Both the position numbers and the translations under genes were made by a program. Below are positions 24,101-35,600 of a stretch of 64,000 nt of DNA, one piece after another; position 1 is the stretch's first letter, and each line of letters opens with the position of its first letter. The notes below the pieces were generated by a model. It was not told the DNA's origin and did not search any database. It was given only the letters and a program-made list of their open reading frames with translations. The stretch covers positions 1 through 64,000 of the forward strand of contig VDMD01000091.1 of assembly GCA_007026445.1 (NCBI GenBank), given 5' to 3'. This DNA comes from Schizophyllum amplum (lineage: Eukaryota > Basidiomycota > Agaricomycetes > Agaricales > Schizophyllaceae).

Positions 24101-24304
24101 TCAAGATCAAGCTGCATATGCTCCCTCATCTGATCGAGGACGTTCGTCGCTTCGGCCCCGCCATCCGTAATTCTACAGAAGTTTTCGAGTGCTTTAACGC
24201 AATCTTCCGTCTTTGCTCAGTACTCAGCAATCATCAAGCCCCAAGTCGCGACATAGCGCGCAAGTTCAGCTCGCTCGACCGTATCAAGCACATCCTCAGC
24301 GGAG
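21113..24304 (+). pseudogene. Transposase-like protein, N-terminal part (split gene X)
   Basis: About ten exons with short GT-AG introns, starting MPRPRKALLEG. It belongs to a large transposon-derived Agaricomycete family I recognise by its motifs but cannot name. In order: CTACAQFGKSDLL (Cys pair), LLKECGVNNVPSYDKFREVQ, WADDVSGNRSKQYNKH (acidic residues in a DDE-like setting), VRFVSTSPNATSPEQF, a Cys motif block (DNPQQAEEASHIGGNGNC, then CRKCKVGG), DTPVEILHTVLLGIVKYAW and KFSSLDRIKHILSG. The frame is cut at 24304, inside the codons for SGG, by the 3.2-kb element starting at 24305. The missing C-terminus (GGYWKEGNIWVQAG onward) lies on the opposite strand at 32679-31667. Before the break it was apparently a complete gene. 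It resembles CMC/tnp2-type DDE transposases in layout; this is inference. Confidence 0.7.
24297..24304 (+). repeat. 8-base TSD CAGCGGAG of element copy A (left half)
   Basis: CAGCGGAG here; its partner is at 32672-32679 in reverse complement, beside the other copy. In gene X these eight bases are the only sequence shared by the two broken ends. Confidence 0.9.
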
Positions 24305-27300
24305 AGGACCGTCCCTACCATTATCTAGATACGACCAGTGCTGGCAGGGGGTCGTATTCTGATATCACCCAGCAGTACAGGGACAGTATTGCTGGGTGGT
24401 ATCTCATTGTGGCTGATGTCCTTTTCTGGAATATAGCTGTGTATTGATTATGATTTATACCTACGTATACCTAGATTAATTGTTGGCTGCCGGTCGTGCG
24501 CCACCCAGCAATTCTTCCCCGCCGCGACACGTGCGCGCAGCCACGCGCTCGGCTGGTACCGCCGCCCCGCCGTCGCCGCCGCTCCGCCGCCGCCGCCGCC
24601 GCCTCTCGCACTGCCGCTCGTACCGCCCCGCCCCCTTCCTTGCCCCCTTTCCCGCCCCCTCGTCATGTTGTCGCCCCGCAAACGCGCGCTGGCAGTGCTG
24701 TGCTGTCCCTCCCATGGGCACGCGCACTGCTTCCGACGTACCGCCGATCACCACACTTGTCCCGCGCCGCCATCGACATCGCCTACGACGACCTGCCCCT
24801 TGCCCTCCCCTCGCCCATTGCCATTACGCTGGACTCCCGCATCCCATGCCGACCCTCAATGTCACGACAACGACGAGCAAACAAGCTATGAACGCCTACA
24901 CCCTCAACGAGAATTTCACCGCCGTCGACGGTCGCCGGCGATCGCACTCAGGGCATCTCATTTCCTTCACATCCATGCCGCCTCCATGCCGCCTCTACTG
25001 CCTTCCCCCAAACCCCACCCCGAGAGACGCGTCCGCGCTGTATGCGACGCGGCGACATCGCAGACGGGCGCTTACGCGTCACGTCAACACGATCACGTGA
25101 CTAGGCGTGATCAGTGTTCGACTTCGTCCGTAGCGCGCGCTGCGCCGCGGTCGCATGCGACCGCCAACGGCGGCGCTACTATAATATATCTATACTTACC
25201 CTACATTGTACCTCTGTGTATTGTATTGAGTGCAGTCAATGAAAAATGACGATGTGGATAACCCAATTGACATATGGCCTGATCACATAGATACTGCTCA
25301 AGTTAGTGCAGAGCGCGAGATAGAGTGGGTAGATAATGGTTTGTAGGAGGTACGGGTCAACTTGCTGAGCTCTACGGTGTGCGCGCGCTTGGTGCGCGAC
25401 CTGAGCGCGCTCCTGCTAGATGCTAAAATCTCATGCTATATTATGCCCTTTTACCTACCTATTTCTGTTCGGCGCTCTGTCATACTGCACAGTAGCTGTA
25501 TATGAGCTGTAAGGCGAGTATTTGTGTATCTACAGGCTGTGATCATTGCTCAATCGGCGTCGTCGCCGACGCGCGGAATGTCGGGCCGGTCGCCGAAGCG
25601 CGCTCGTCGTCGCTCTCGGCGACATCCGTGGGTCGAAGCAGGCAAGTGTGGGGCCGCGGACAAATCGGAAATGTCTCTGACAATCTGCTTGTCGGGGTAC
25701 ATGGCTTTCAATCCCCCTCGATCACTGAATTCGATTCGGAATTGACATCAAGTATCTGGACGGACAGTACTTGACTTGAGTGGAACTTGAAGAGTCGACA
25801 CGCATCCTGAGGTCTGTGTACATGTCTAGGAAGAACAGTCAAGTTTCTGCACAGCTCCTACAGGCTTATAGTGCATACTACAGGTGAGCTTTGCGGTCGG
25901 AATCCCATGAACAATACAGAATGAACGAAACGGACTGAGAGGCGGTGTATTGTGGCTAGCCCGGTACCTCGGCAGGTAGGTCGTAGCCCGGAGGGCGTTA
26001 CATTTGAGGCAGATTCCAATGACTACATACATGGCAGGTCTTGTACCGCGTTGCCGAGCCTTTCAGATAAGCAGACACGACGCTAGCCATCATCGACCTC
26101 GCAGCGAGCGCGCGCCACAAGCGGCATCGGTGACGTGACGTCACCGACCTCTCTTGCTTTCTCCCTCGTCGTCGCGATCGTCGGTGACCGCCATGTTCGC
26201 CGTTCGCAGCTCAGTTTTATTCTCTTAAGAGTCAATGTTCGTGCTCTAGACTGAATGGTGCGTGCTTTGGCTTGTCATACCTGTAACATAGCTGACGAAA
26301 AACCTCAACAGGTTTGTCCCAACGTCCTGGACCAATCCCCCTCGGCGTTTACCGCACATCTCCACCCTTCCATTCGAGACTTCAACGTCCCCGAAAGCTA
26401 ATGGCCGTTACGCTCTCCTCAAATATGCCTCTCTCTCACAGAACCAACGGATCTGCACGACCAGCCGCGTCCCCGCCCTCGCCTTCTTGATCGACTGCAG
26501 GACTGGAACCAAAGGCGGACGGTGCGTGCAAATCAGCGTCCACCTAGAATTGTGCTGAATATCTAAGAATCCCAATAGCTCGTCAACGAGCGTGGAGCGT
26601 TTCCCAATGGGAGCGTGATTCTCCCTCGACCGCGCGCTCCTCCCTCGATCGCGCGCCCTGCTTTGGTCCACCCCTCTCCCCCATCGCCTTCTTTGGGCCT
26701 ATCCCCACCCCTAACTCCCATTGCCGGCTCTGTGGCGACATCCGAGCCAATGAGCACGAGACGCTCGGATGCGCGCGTGGCTTTCGCCTTGTCGCTGTAC
26801 TCGCGAGCACCCCTGCGCGGCGTCCGCGCTCTCGGTCGTGCGGGGCCTTGTACGTCGCTTTGCAGCCCAAGCGCGAGCTCGCCGCGGCATCGCTCGCAGA
26901 GGCTTGTCCACAGCGTGCAGCGCACGATCGTGGTCACAGCGTGCCAGTCGCGTAACACGTCTACGTGAGTCGTTCCGTGCTGCGTCGATGAGATGCACGG
27001 GGAAGCGCGGGGGACGTTGCGCGCACGCTAGACGCGCTGGCGGCAGCGGAAGGCGAGGGCGGCGGCGGGAAACGAGGGCGACGGCGGGAAGCGAGGGCGG
27101 CGGCGGCGGCGGCGGCAGGGGAAGCGGCGGCGGCGGCGGCAGGGGGAAGCGGCGGCGGCGGCGGGAAGCGCTGGCGCGCGCGGCGGCGGGAGGCGGCGGG
27201 AAGCGCAGGTGGTGCCGGCGGCGGCGGAGGCGACGCGGCCATATATGGAAGCTGAAACGGCGGCGGGGACAGCGCGGGCGGTGAGCAGGCGGCGGGCCGT

Positions 27301-27532
27301 ATGTAGGGCATATTTACGCCTCATTTGTATGTATAATACCCACCAAATACCACCTTATTGACCATTAACTATGAACAGCGACGTATATAATTCAACGAGC
27401 CTGCGGTCATAAATCCCCCGGGGTCGTAATTCAATATTGCCAGTGATTACTGACTCAGTACAGCTGGGCGATATTGGAATACGACCCCCTGCAGCTACAG
27501 GGGATATCTCAATACGGCCCCGGCCAATGGTG
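24305..27532 (+). mobile_element. 3.23-kb non-autonomous DNA element, copy A (left arm)
   Basis: Near-identical to 32680-35910 in inverted orientation; differences are a C4/C5 run and a few GGC units. The 8-base target duplications suggest a hAT-like class. The extreme 40 bases of the two ends are not a clear inverted repeat, but 34-base subterminal repeats (CAGGGGGTCGTATTC core) lie at 24345-24378 and 27458-27491, facing inward, with 30 of 34 matches. Near the right end more GGGGYCGTATT motifs repeat. Open frames inside are arginine- or proline-rich and low in complexity, with no transposase motif. It contains a palindromic GTGACGTGACGTCAC near 26130 and a GGC-rich stretch at 27040-27230. 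Confidence 0.85.
27040..27230 (+). repeat. GGC/GCC trinucleotide-rich stretch
   Basis: Interrupted GGC repeats within copy A, mirrored in copy B at about 32980-33175. Unit numbers differ slightly between the copies, as expected of a microsatellite. It causes long Gly/Arg- or Ala/Pro-rich open frames that are not real genes. Confidence 0.8.
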
Positions 27533-27540
27533 CCGGTCTG
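27533..27540 (+). repeat. 8-base TSD CCGGTCTG of element copy B, displaced
   Basis: CCGGTCTG directly abuts copy A. Its partner CAGACCGG (reverse complement) abuts the outer end of the other copy at 35911-35918. Confidence 0.9.
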
Positions 27541-27577
27541 CTCGGGGCACCTCGGGCCGGATCCCGTTTTTCCAGAT
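27541..27577 (-). mobile_element. Displaced terminal fragment of transposon Z
   Basis: A stub of the element whose main part is 35919-41388. On the minus strand it begins CATCTGGAAAAACGGGATCC (27578 downward), and the right end read inward begins CATCACAAAAAACGG, so the two form an imperfect terminal inverted repeat. It interrupts the tnp2 gene after the codons for RIPH. Confidence 0.6.
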
Positions 27578-28113
27578 GTGAGGGATGCGGAGCGGAGAGA
27601 TGGTGATGGGTAGGCCATATGTGAGCAGAGTGGCTTGGATAATAGAGATGATGGTGTTTAGGATGATGTCCAGGCCACAGAGAAGCACATTGGATGCATA
27701 TTGCGGAAGACCAGTGCGGAGGTTGAGCCAGACTGCCAAGAAGCAGCACTGCATCTCAATGAGTGTAGTAGGAATGTTGATATCTGTGCATGCTATGAGT
27801 ATAGTACCAAGGTGAACGATGCACGGATGATAGCATTACCCTTCGGTGTACTCCTCTCCCTCCCGCCTGAGACCGATGATTGCCGCCGTTTTCTCTTCTC
27901 CCCCTGTGACCTCTTCTTCTTTTTTCTTCCTCTCGCTGGTGCGCCATCTGCTTCGTCGTCTGCTTCTTCATTGGCTGCTATATCGTTCTCTCGGTGTCGA
28001 TTATACACCGGCGTAGAAACCCAGCGACCTTGAACAGGATACCCGTAAGCATCTGCAGTCTCCCGGCCACAACCCGCACTGATACAGCTACAGATGACCT
28101 CGTTTTCGGCCAT
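27578..28113 (-). pseudogene. tnp2-like transposase, N-terminal part (split gene)
   Basis: Two exons, 28113-27840 and 27783-27578, in phase. Exon 1 begins MAENEVICSCISAGCG, with VQGRWVSTPVYNRHR and a basic KKKKRSQGEKRKRR. This matches the N-terminal Cys motif and RNKHR-type element of Agaricomycete tnp2-family transposases. Exon 2 (FLAVWLNLRTGLPQYASNVL then ISPLRIPH) fits the segment just before the family's PHDVRTAYKRC. The C-terminal part starts with exactly HDVRTAYKRCSIEPEI at 41389. The reading phases agree at the CAC codon. It is separated first by transposon Z and then by the inversion that put this part on the minus strand. Confidence 0.65.
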
Positions 28114-28339
28114 AAAATGAGATAGAATGACAAGGCAGGGCTGGGAGATGGAGGCACAAGGCAAAAGGTGATGGACTGGACTGACAATAGCGCGCTAGTC
28201 GTAGTTCCATGTTCAAATCCCGAAGTGCGCTCAAATTTCAATATAAAAATATGTGGCACATACATACAGATACGGTCATCCAAAACTACAACTACAGGTG
28301 CTACCGGTAGCCCTGCATCCAGACTACATGACAAAAAAC

Positions 28340-30977
28340 TCAAGTACCACCTTGATCATCCACCACCATCTTCGCCCCAGCCGCCTCCGCTTGACGAGAG
28401 CTTGCTGCGGCAGTAGCCATCTGGCGCGTCGTCTTCGAAACCGGTGCCCTGCCCGACCCCTTCCCTTTACCTGACCCGCCCGATGACGAGGCTTTGAGAC
28501 GCTGCCGATCTTCCTTGCCAAGGTATCGCCCATGATCGCGGTCAGCATAGACCTGATCCATAAGATACGACGCGCCGTGTTCTTCAAACTGAGCGATAGC
28601 TTCGGGCTCGTTGAAGTTCGGTAGCCGGATCAGACCCGGATCATTAGGATCGCCCAAAACTGCCTTCCTCATTGCTCGCAGGATGGGGATGGTGTGACGT
28701 GGTACACCGCTCGGAAGCTGCGAGGAAAGGGCCAGTAGCTGGTGCCACCACTGAGGGTCCTTCATATGCGGATGTGTCGTCTTCCAATCCCCAGCTGGGC
28801 CCTTGCTGTACGGCGAATACGTCGGAGCGCCGCCCTGTTGCCGCACCCCACCGCGCACCCCACCGCGGTGAGCCGGAGGTGGGGGAGGCGGAGGCGGGGG
28901 AGGCGGCATAGGCTCTAAGGCAGCGCTCATAACTGCACCGGCACTGCCGCCAAGATCAAGATGATGCGGCGGCGATGGAGTACGATGGGGAGGAGAATGA
29001 CGAGAAGATGGTTTGGCGAGTGAGATGTCCTCGTGAGGTGTCGAGGCGGCGTAGCTAAACTCAATGTACGCATCGGCGGGCCGAGGGTCGATATCATCAG
29101 CAGGGGTGGCAGGCCGAGGATCGATGTCTTCAGCAATGATCTCGACATCGTCGTCTTCCATGGCGGCGTCGTATCCATCATCTTCGATGAAACCGCCGCC
29201 AAAACCGCCGCCGCCGAAGTTGTTGGGATTGTCGTCCTGCTCCATATTCCCCTCCCCCTCCCGCCGCTCGTCCTCGTGATCCTCGCGAGACTTGCCCTTG
29301 CCCTTGGACTGACCAGAGCTGGACGAATCGGGCTGCTGCTGCTGCGACACCGGTGCACCCTTTCCACCGTCGTCATCATCGTCGGACGAATCCGAGGACG
29401 AGAAATAGACACTGTCATTGTCGTCCTTCGAATTGGCGATCTGCTCCTCAGTAGGAAATGTGTACTCGTCGAGAACGGCCTTGCCAAACTTTGCACGGAA
29501 ATCGGCGTACGACGGGTACTTGTCGCGTAGTTCGGTGAGCTGCTCCCATGTGTTACACTCTGACTTGACAGGAAGGGCAATGCGATAGCTGTCCCCCTCG
29601 CGCGTACCGTCCATGACATATTTGCGGCGCTTTGGCGTCCATTTGTTGAAGGCGACGGGGTCGTACCAGTCGAGGGTGGTGTGCTTGGGATTTGGTATAG
29701 CGGTAAACTTGAGCTCTTGTCCCGATGGGCCAGCAACGCGACGTCGCTCATCCCTGCAATCGGTTGTCAATAAAAAGACAATATACTGCCTGAGGTTTAC
29801 TCACTTGCCGCGCTTCTGCCCGAAGTGGACCTGATCCGCACCCAATCGCTTAGGATCAATAATGTTACGGAAGACTTGAGTGAACTTGGGATTACGGTAG
29901 CGGCGTGTGGCCACACGAAAGACGGGGGGAGCGGGGCGAGTCAGCACTGGCGGCGCCTCGAAAAGTGCGGCATGCTCCTTCTTCCGTTGCGCCTTCGCCT
30001 CCTTCGCCTCCACAGCCGCAAGATGGTCCCTTGCCTGCTGCAGCTTCTTCTCCTGCTCCTTGCGCTCTCTATGCTCCGTCTCCTTGCGCGCCCGCCTCTG
30101 CTCAGGCATCTCCCGCGCCCTCCTCGCCGCCTTGTCGTTGGGCGATTCCGCTGCCCGCCTGGCCCGCTTCTCGGCCTTCTTGGCCTCTTTCGCCTCCTCC
30201 TCGTGAGCTACCTTCTCTTTCGCCAGCCGCAAAGACAGAGGCTCCTCGACAACTTGCGAAGTGGAAGGGATAGGGTGCGTCGGCTCAACCTCCATGTTGC
30301 TCGGATCCGGTCCTTCTTCGTCCTCAGAGTGTCCTCAGAGTGCGCAGCCGCCACCTCCGCGATGTGCCGTACGTAGTATGGGAAGCCCAGCTCCACTAGA
30401 TATTCCATGCGCTTCTGGGAGAGCTGTATATAGCGTCAGTAACATGGAGAATGAAATCTGCTAGCGCACGCACCGCCCTTCGACGACTCCCTATCCTATC
30501 CTTCAAAACACGCAGTGCGCGAGCTCCCGGCGTATTCTTCTCTGCACGTGCGATGCCTGCCATATAGGAGAAGACGAAGCTGTTGTAGCATCGCTCCACC
30601 CATGCCCAGTTCGCGCGAATGAGCGAAGAGCTGACACCCAGTCGAAGATAGGCGTTCTTGTCGACAGCATGGCTGAACGTCGTCATAGCAATATCACGAT
30701 GCAGTCGATTATACACCGACTTCACCCCACCCAGAGGGTCAGGGCCCCATCGCGACAGACCATGGACTGCGACTGTGCGATACATATCGAGAAGAACGTG
30801 GTCGTCGATCTCTGCAACGCTTTTCGCGATTCGACTGTTGCCGATGTCTTCAGGGGTCATGCGCCGGAGGATCTGCAAGGTCTCGGCGGCAAGGTTGATC
30901 GTGTCTGCGTTCGCCGTGAGCTCCGTCTGGACGGTGACCCCAATATCGTCGTCATCGTCGTTGCTGTACCGCTGCAT
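28340..30977 (-). pseudogene. Hypothetical acidic/proline-rich protein (gene Y) with 11-base duplication
   Basis: Three exons on the minus strand: 30977 to about 30475, about 30412 to 29806, and about 29756 to 28340. Exon 1 (MQRYSNDDDDDIGVTVQ) is helical and has no known domain. Exon 2 has a Lys/Glu/Ala-rich coiled-coil-like part (KEAKKAEKRARRAAE). Exon 3 contains LDWYDPVAFNKWTPKRRKY, an Asp/Ser-rich tract, a run of about ten prolines and a basic tail. The frame breaks in exon 2: an 11-base unit is tandemly duplicated (30321-30331 and 30332-30342), and removing one copy restores AHSEDEEGPDPSNMEVEP. Before the inversion it would have lain just upstream of the tnp2 gene on the same strand, about 230 bases from that gene's ATG. 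The function is unknown. Confidence 0.6.
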
Positions 30978-31666
30978 AACTTGTTGCTTGTAGCTGGCGG
31001 GGACAGACCACGGAACGCTCTTCTCGCTACACCACCAAAGGGACCTGAACTTGTAGACAGACCATCATCTTAGGTACAGTCTGTGTTGACAGGGGGGGCT
31101 GAACATACCCTGACTTGACCTGAGATCGACCCTCCAATCTCTGTGTCCGTTGAAGATCATGTATAAGGTTAGTAAAGGATTGATCTGAGGTAGATCTGAG
31201 CTCATACCCTCGAGCTTGTTCTGACTTAACGCTGACCTCAAATTGGATGCACTTGGTGTCTTTGGTCGATCCTGTAATCCCGACCTCGGAAATATACAGG
31301 CGCGGGAATAAGTAAGCGGATGTCGACGGTCTTATAGTAAGCAATCATAATAGGTGTTCGCATCGCTGATGGCTACGACTTGTGACGGTTTTATACCTCT
31401 CGTACTTGACACCCTGCGCGAGATACTTCACAGGAGTACTCTTATACTTGATATCTACCGTAGGAAATCACAGTTCTGCCAATACTGTCCGCGTTCTCGA
31501 ACAAAACCACCTGCACCTCCCACGCTCGCAATTACCTTTTTCGGACAACAATGCGACCACGCTCTCTTATCCTTTCGACCTTCCATCTCCTCAGACCAAA
31601 TGTATCATATCAGCATCCAATTCAAAAAGCCATGGTTCTGCTATCAGACCTGCTGCGTCAATTAAT
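30978..31666. other. Intergenic region of the inverted segment
   Basis: No supported gene. It contains scattered GACCTGAG-like strings near 31100-31200 and is otherwise featureless. Confidence 0.35.
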
Positions 31667-32679
31667 TTACTGACCCGGACCAGCTTTCCGCCGACGTTTC
31701 CCGGGCCGTCCTGGCTCAGCCTGCGACTGCTGTACAGTGTCAGCGTTTACTTCCCCTGGACCAGCTGGCACAGCTACGGCATCCACATCGTTGGCAGCGT
31801 CCTTCTGCGCTCGTAGGCGGGTAGCTGATGCGTCGTGATGTGCCCGCCGATCCTTGTACAATGGGATCGGCTTCGTCAGCTCCCGGTCAATGGCCCTCCG
31901 CAGGTTCGAGGCGTTGTGGAGGGCGTAGATGTTGACCACGTAGTGATCGTCATCGGCATGCCGGACACGCAACTGCTTCCTGGGTGTCTCGCGTCGCTCC
32001 TGGGTTTCTGCAATTTCGTAGAACTCGTTACATCCGACTGTCCGGCAGTCGTGTTGAGCGGAAAAAATGAAGACGATGTCCTGAGCACAAGCGTGAGTCC
32101 ACTTGTCCTTCCAATGCCAGCACACTCACTGAATCTGCCTTGGCTAGCATGAACTGTGCGCTTCCGTCTGTTGGGCGGCAGAGGACGGGCGCGTTGAAGT
32201 CCGGGTGCCGATGCTGTCCAATGGCGAAGAGCTCTAAAAGAATGACACCTTTCTCCGTTGAATCCTCGGGCGCAAGTATCTCCTTGATACGTCCTGGGTG
32301 TGATGTCTGCCAAAACATTTGATTACTGACGCCTATAAAGCTACGAGAATCTGCCATGCTCACCTCTCCGCTTTTGATGAAGACCCATGATCCACATCGG
32401 CAGACATCTCCGGAGTTGGCTACCACAGACTTGCCGCGTCGCCACTGGGATTCAGCGCTGTGAAGGCTGGAAAATGCGGTGCAGCTGGTTGCGCAGGCTG
32501 TTGAGCTCCAATTGACGCTTCCGTGCCGTTTCGCCTGCAAGACCATATGTCCCGCAGGAACAGAGCGAGTAGGGACCCAGCCAAGATGCCGCTGTATGAT
32601 GGGCTTCGTGTGAAGCACAGAGCGCACGCCTTCACCTGCCTGAACCCAGATATTGCCTTCTTTCCAGTAGCCTCCGCTG
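31667..32679 (-). pseudogene. Transposase-like protein, C-terminal part (split gene X)
   Basis: Reads on the minus strand from the edge of the right element copy: SGGYWKEGNIWVQAGEGVRS, PIIQRHLGWVPTRSVPAG, VVANSGDVCRCGSWVFIKSG. An intron at 32363-32307 is followed by PGRIKEILAPEDSTEKGVIL. After a second intron near 32110-32050 come DIVFIFSAQHDCRTVGC and ALHNASNLRRAIDREL, then a basic end GKRRRKAGPGQ. This is the expected C-terminus of the family whose N-terminus ends at 24304 with RIKHILSG. The codon phase joins exactly across CAGCGGAG. Confidence 0.7.
32672..32679 (-). repeat. 8-base TSD CAGCGGAG of copy A, displaced half
   Basis: The plus strand reads CTCCGCTG. It is the complement of 24297-24304 and lies next to the inner end of copy B. 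Confidence 0.9.
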
Positions 32680-35600
32680 CACCATTGGCCGGGGCCGTAT
32701 TGAGATATCCCCTGTAGCTGCAGGGGGTCGTATTCCAATATCGCCCAGCTGTACTGAGTCAGTAATCACTGGCAATATTGAATTACGACCCCGGGGGATT
32801 TATGACCGCAGGCTCGTTGAATTATATACGTCGCTGTTCATAGTTAATGGTCAATAAGGTGGTATTTGGTGGGTATTATACATACAAATGAGGCGTAAAT
32901 ATGCCCTACATACGGCCCGCCGCCTGCTCACCGCCCGCGCTGTCCCCGCCGCCGTTTCAGCTTCCATATATGGCCGCGTCGCCTCCGCCGCCGCCGGCAC
33001 CACCTGCGCTTCCCGCCGCCTCCCGCCGCCGCGCGCGCCAGCGCTTCCCGCCGCCGCCGCCGCTTCCCCCTGCCGCCGCCGCCGCCGCTTCCCCCTGCCG
33101 CCGCCGCCGCCGCCGCCCTCGCTTCCCGCCGTCGCCCTCGTTTCCCGCCGCCGCCCTCGCCTTCCGCTGCCGCCAGCGCGTCTAGCGTGCGCGCAACGTC
33201 CCCCGCGCTTCCCCGTGCATCTCATCGACGCAGCACGGAACGACTCACGTAGACGTGTTACGCGACTGGCACGCTGTGACCACGATCGTGCGCTGCACGC
33301 TGTGGACAAGCCTCTGCGAGCGATGCCGCGGCGAGCTCGCGCTTGGGCTGCAAAGCGACGTACAAGGCCCCGCACGACCGAGAGCGCGGACGCCGCGCAG
33401 GGGTGCTCGCGAGTACAGCGACAAGGCGAAAGCCACGCGCGCATCCGAGCGTCTCGTGCTCATTGGCTCGGATGTCGCCACAGAGCCGGCAATGGGAGTT
33501 AGGGGTGGGGATAGGCCCAAAGAAGGCGATGGGGGAGAGGGGTGGACCAAAGCAGGGCGCGCGATCGAGGGAGGAGCGCGCGGTCGAGGGAGAATCACGC
33601 TCCCATTGGGAAACGCTCCACGCTCGTTGACGAGCTATTGGGATTCTTAGATATTCAGCACAATTCTAGGTGGACGCTGATTTGCACGCACCGTCCGCCT
33701 TTGGTTCCAGTCCTGCAGTCGATCAAGAAGGCGAGGGCGGGGGACGCGGCTGGTCGTGCAGATCCGTTGGTTCTGTGAGAGAGAGGCATATTTGAGGAGA
33801 GCGTAACGGCCATTAGCTTTCGGGGACGTTGAAGTCTCGAATGGAAGGGGTGGAGATGTGCGGTAAACGCCGAGGGGGATTGGTCCAGGACGTTGGGACA
33901 AACCTGTTGAGGTTTTTCGTCAGCTATGTTACAGGTATGACAAGCCAAAGCACGCACCATTCAGTCTAGAGCACGAACATTGACTCTTAAGAGAATAAAA
34001 CTGAGCTGCGAACGGCGAACATGGCGGTCACCGACGATCGCGACGACGAGGGAGAAAGCAAGAGAGGTCGGTGACGTCACGTCACCGATGCCGCTTGTGG
34101 CGCGCGCTCGCTGCGAGGTCGATGATGGCTAGCGTCGTGTCTGCTTATCTGAAAGGCTCGGCAACGCGGTACAAGACCTGCCATGTATGTAGTCATTGGA
34201 ATCTGCCTCAAATGTAACGCCCTCCGGGCTACGACCTACCTGCCGAGGTACCGGGCTAGCCACAATACACCGCCTCTCAGTCCGTTTCGTTCATTCTGTA
34301 TTGTTCATGGGATTCCGACCGCAAAGCTCACCTGTAGTATGCACTATAAGCCTGTAGGAGCTGTGCAGAAACTTGACTGTTCTTCCTAGACATGTACACA
34401 GACCTCAGGATGCGTGTCGACTCTTCAAGTTCCACTCAAGTCAAGTACTGTCCGTCCAGATACTTGATGTCAATTCCGAATCGAATTCAGTGATCGAGGG
34501 GGATTGAAAGCCATGTACCCCGACAAGCAGATTGTCAGAGACATTTCCGATTTGTCCGCGGCCCCACACTTGCCTGCTTCGACCCACGGATGTCGCCGAG
34601 AGCGACGACGAGCGCGCTTCGGCGACCGGCCCGACATTCCGCGCGTCGGCGACGACGCCGATTGAGCAATGATCACAGCCTGTAGATACACAAATACTCG
34701 CCTTACAGCTCATATACAGCTACTGTGCAGTATGACAGAGCGCCGAACAGAAATAGGTAGGTAAAAGGGCATAATATAGCATGAGATTTTAGCATCTAGC
34801 AGGAGCGCGCTCAGGTCGCGCACCAAGCGCGCGCACACCGTAGAGCTCAGCAAGTTGACCCGTACCTCCTACAAACCATTATCTACCCACTCTATCTCGC
34901 GCTCTGCACTAACTTGAGCAGTATCTATGTGATCAGGCCATATGTCAATTGGGTTATCCACATCGTCATTTTTCATTGACTGCACTCAATACAATACACA
35001 GAGGTACAATGTAGGGTAAGTATAGATATATTATAGTAGCGCCGCCGTTGGCGGTCGCATGCGACCGCGGCGCAGCGCGCGCTACGGACGAAGTCGAACA
35101 CTGATCACGCCTAGTCACGTGATCGTGTTGACGTGACGCGTAAGCGCCCGTCTGCGATGTCGCCGCGTCGCATACAGCGCGGACGCGTCTCTCGGGGTGG
35201 GGTTTGGGGGAAGGCAGTAGAGGCGGCATGGAGGCGGCATGGATGTGAAGGAAATGAGATGCCCTGAGTGCGATCGCCGGCGACCGTCGACGGCGGTGAA
35301 ATTCTCGTTGAGGGTGTAGGCGTTCATAGCTTGTTTGCTCGTCGTTGTCGTGACATTGAGGGTCGGCATGGGATGCGGGAGTCCAGCGTAATGGCAATGG
35401 GCGAGGGGAGGGCAAGGGGCAGGTCGTCGTAGGCGATGTCGATGGCGGCGCGGGACAAGTGTGGTGATCGGCGGTACGTCGGAAGCAGTGCGCGTGCCCA
35501 TGGGAGGGACAGCACAGCACTGCCAGCGCGCGTTTGCGGGGCGACAACATGACGAGGGGGCGGGAAAGGGGGCAAGGAAGGGGGCGGGGCGGTACGAGCG

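Noticed and set aside
21113..24304. Assigning gene X to the KDZ or Plavaka transposase families
   Set aside because: The motifs I see do not match either well enough from memory; only a transposase-like family label is justified.
24480..25249. Long overlapping frames rich in Arg, Pro and Ser in copy A (and their mirror in copy B)
   Set aside because: They occur in several frames and on both strands, are low in complexity and lack introns or motifs; they follow from GC-rich repeats.
26615..27324. Gly/Arg- and Ala/Pro-rich frames over the GGC tract
   Set aside because: Produced by trinucleotide repeats; unit-number differences between the copies shift the frames, so no protein is conserved.
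28190..28240. GTTCAAATCCC as a possible tRNA
   Set aside because: No cloverleaf can be drawn with the upstream sequence.
29033..29751. Long frames opposite or offset to gene Y
   Set aside because: Shadows of the gene Y exon; composition is explained by its acidic and Pro-rich codons.
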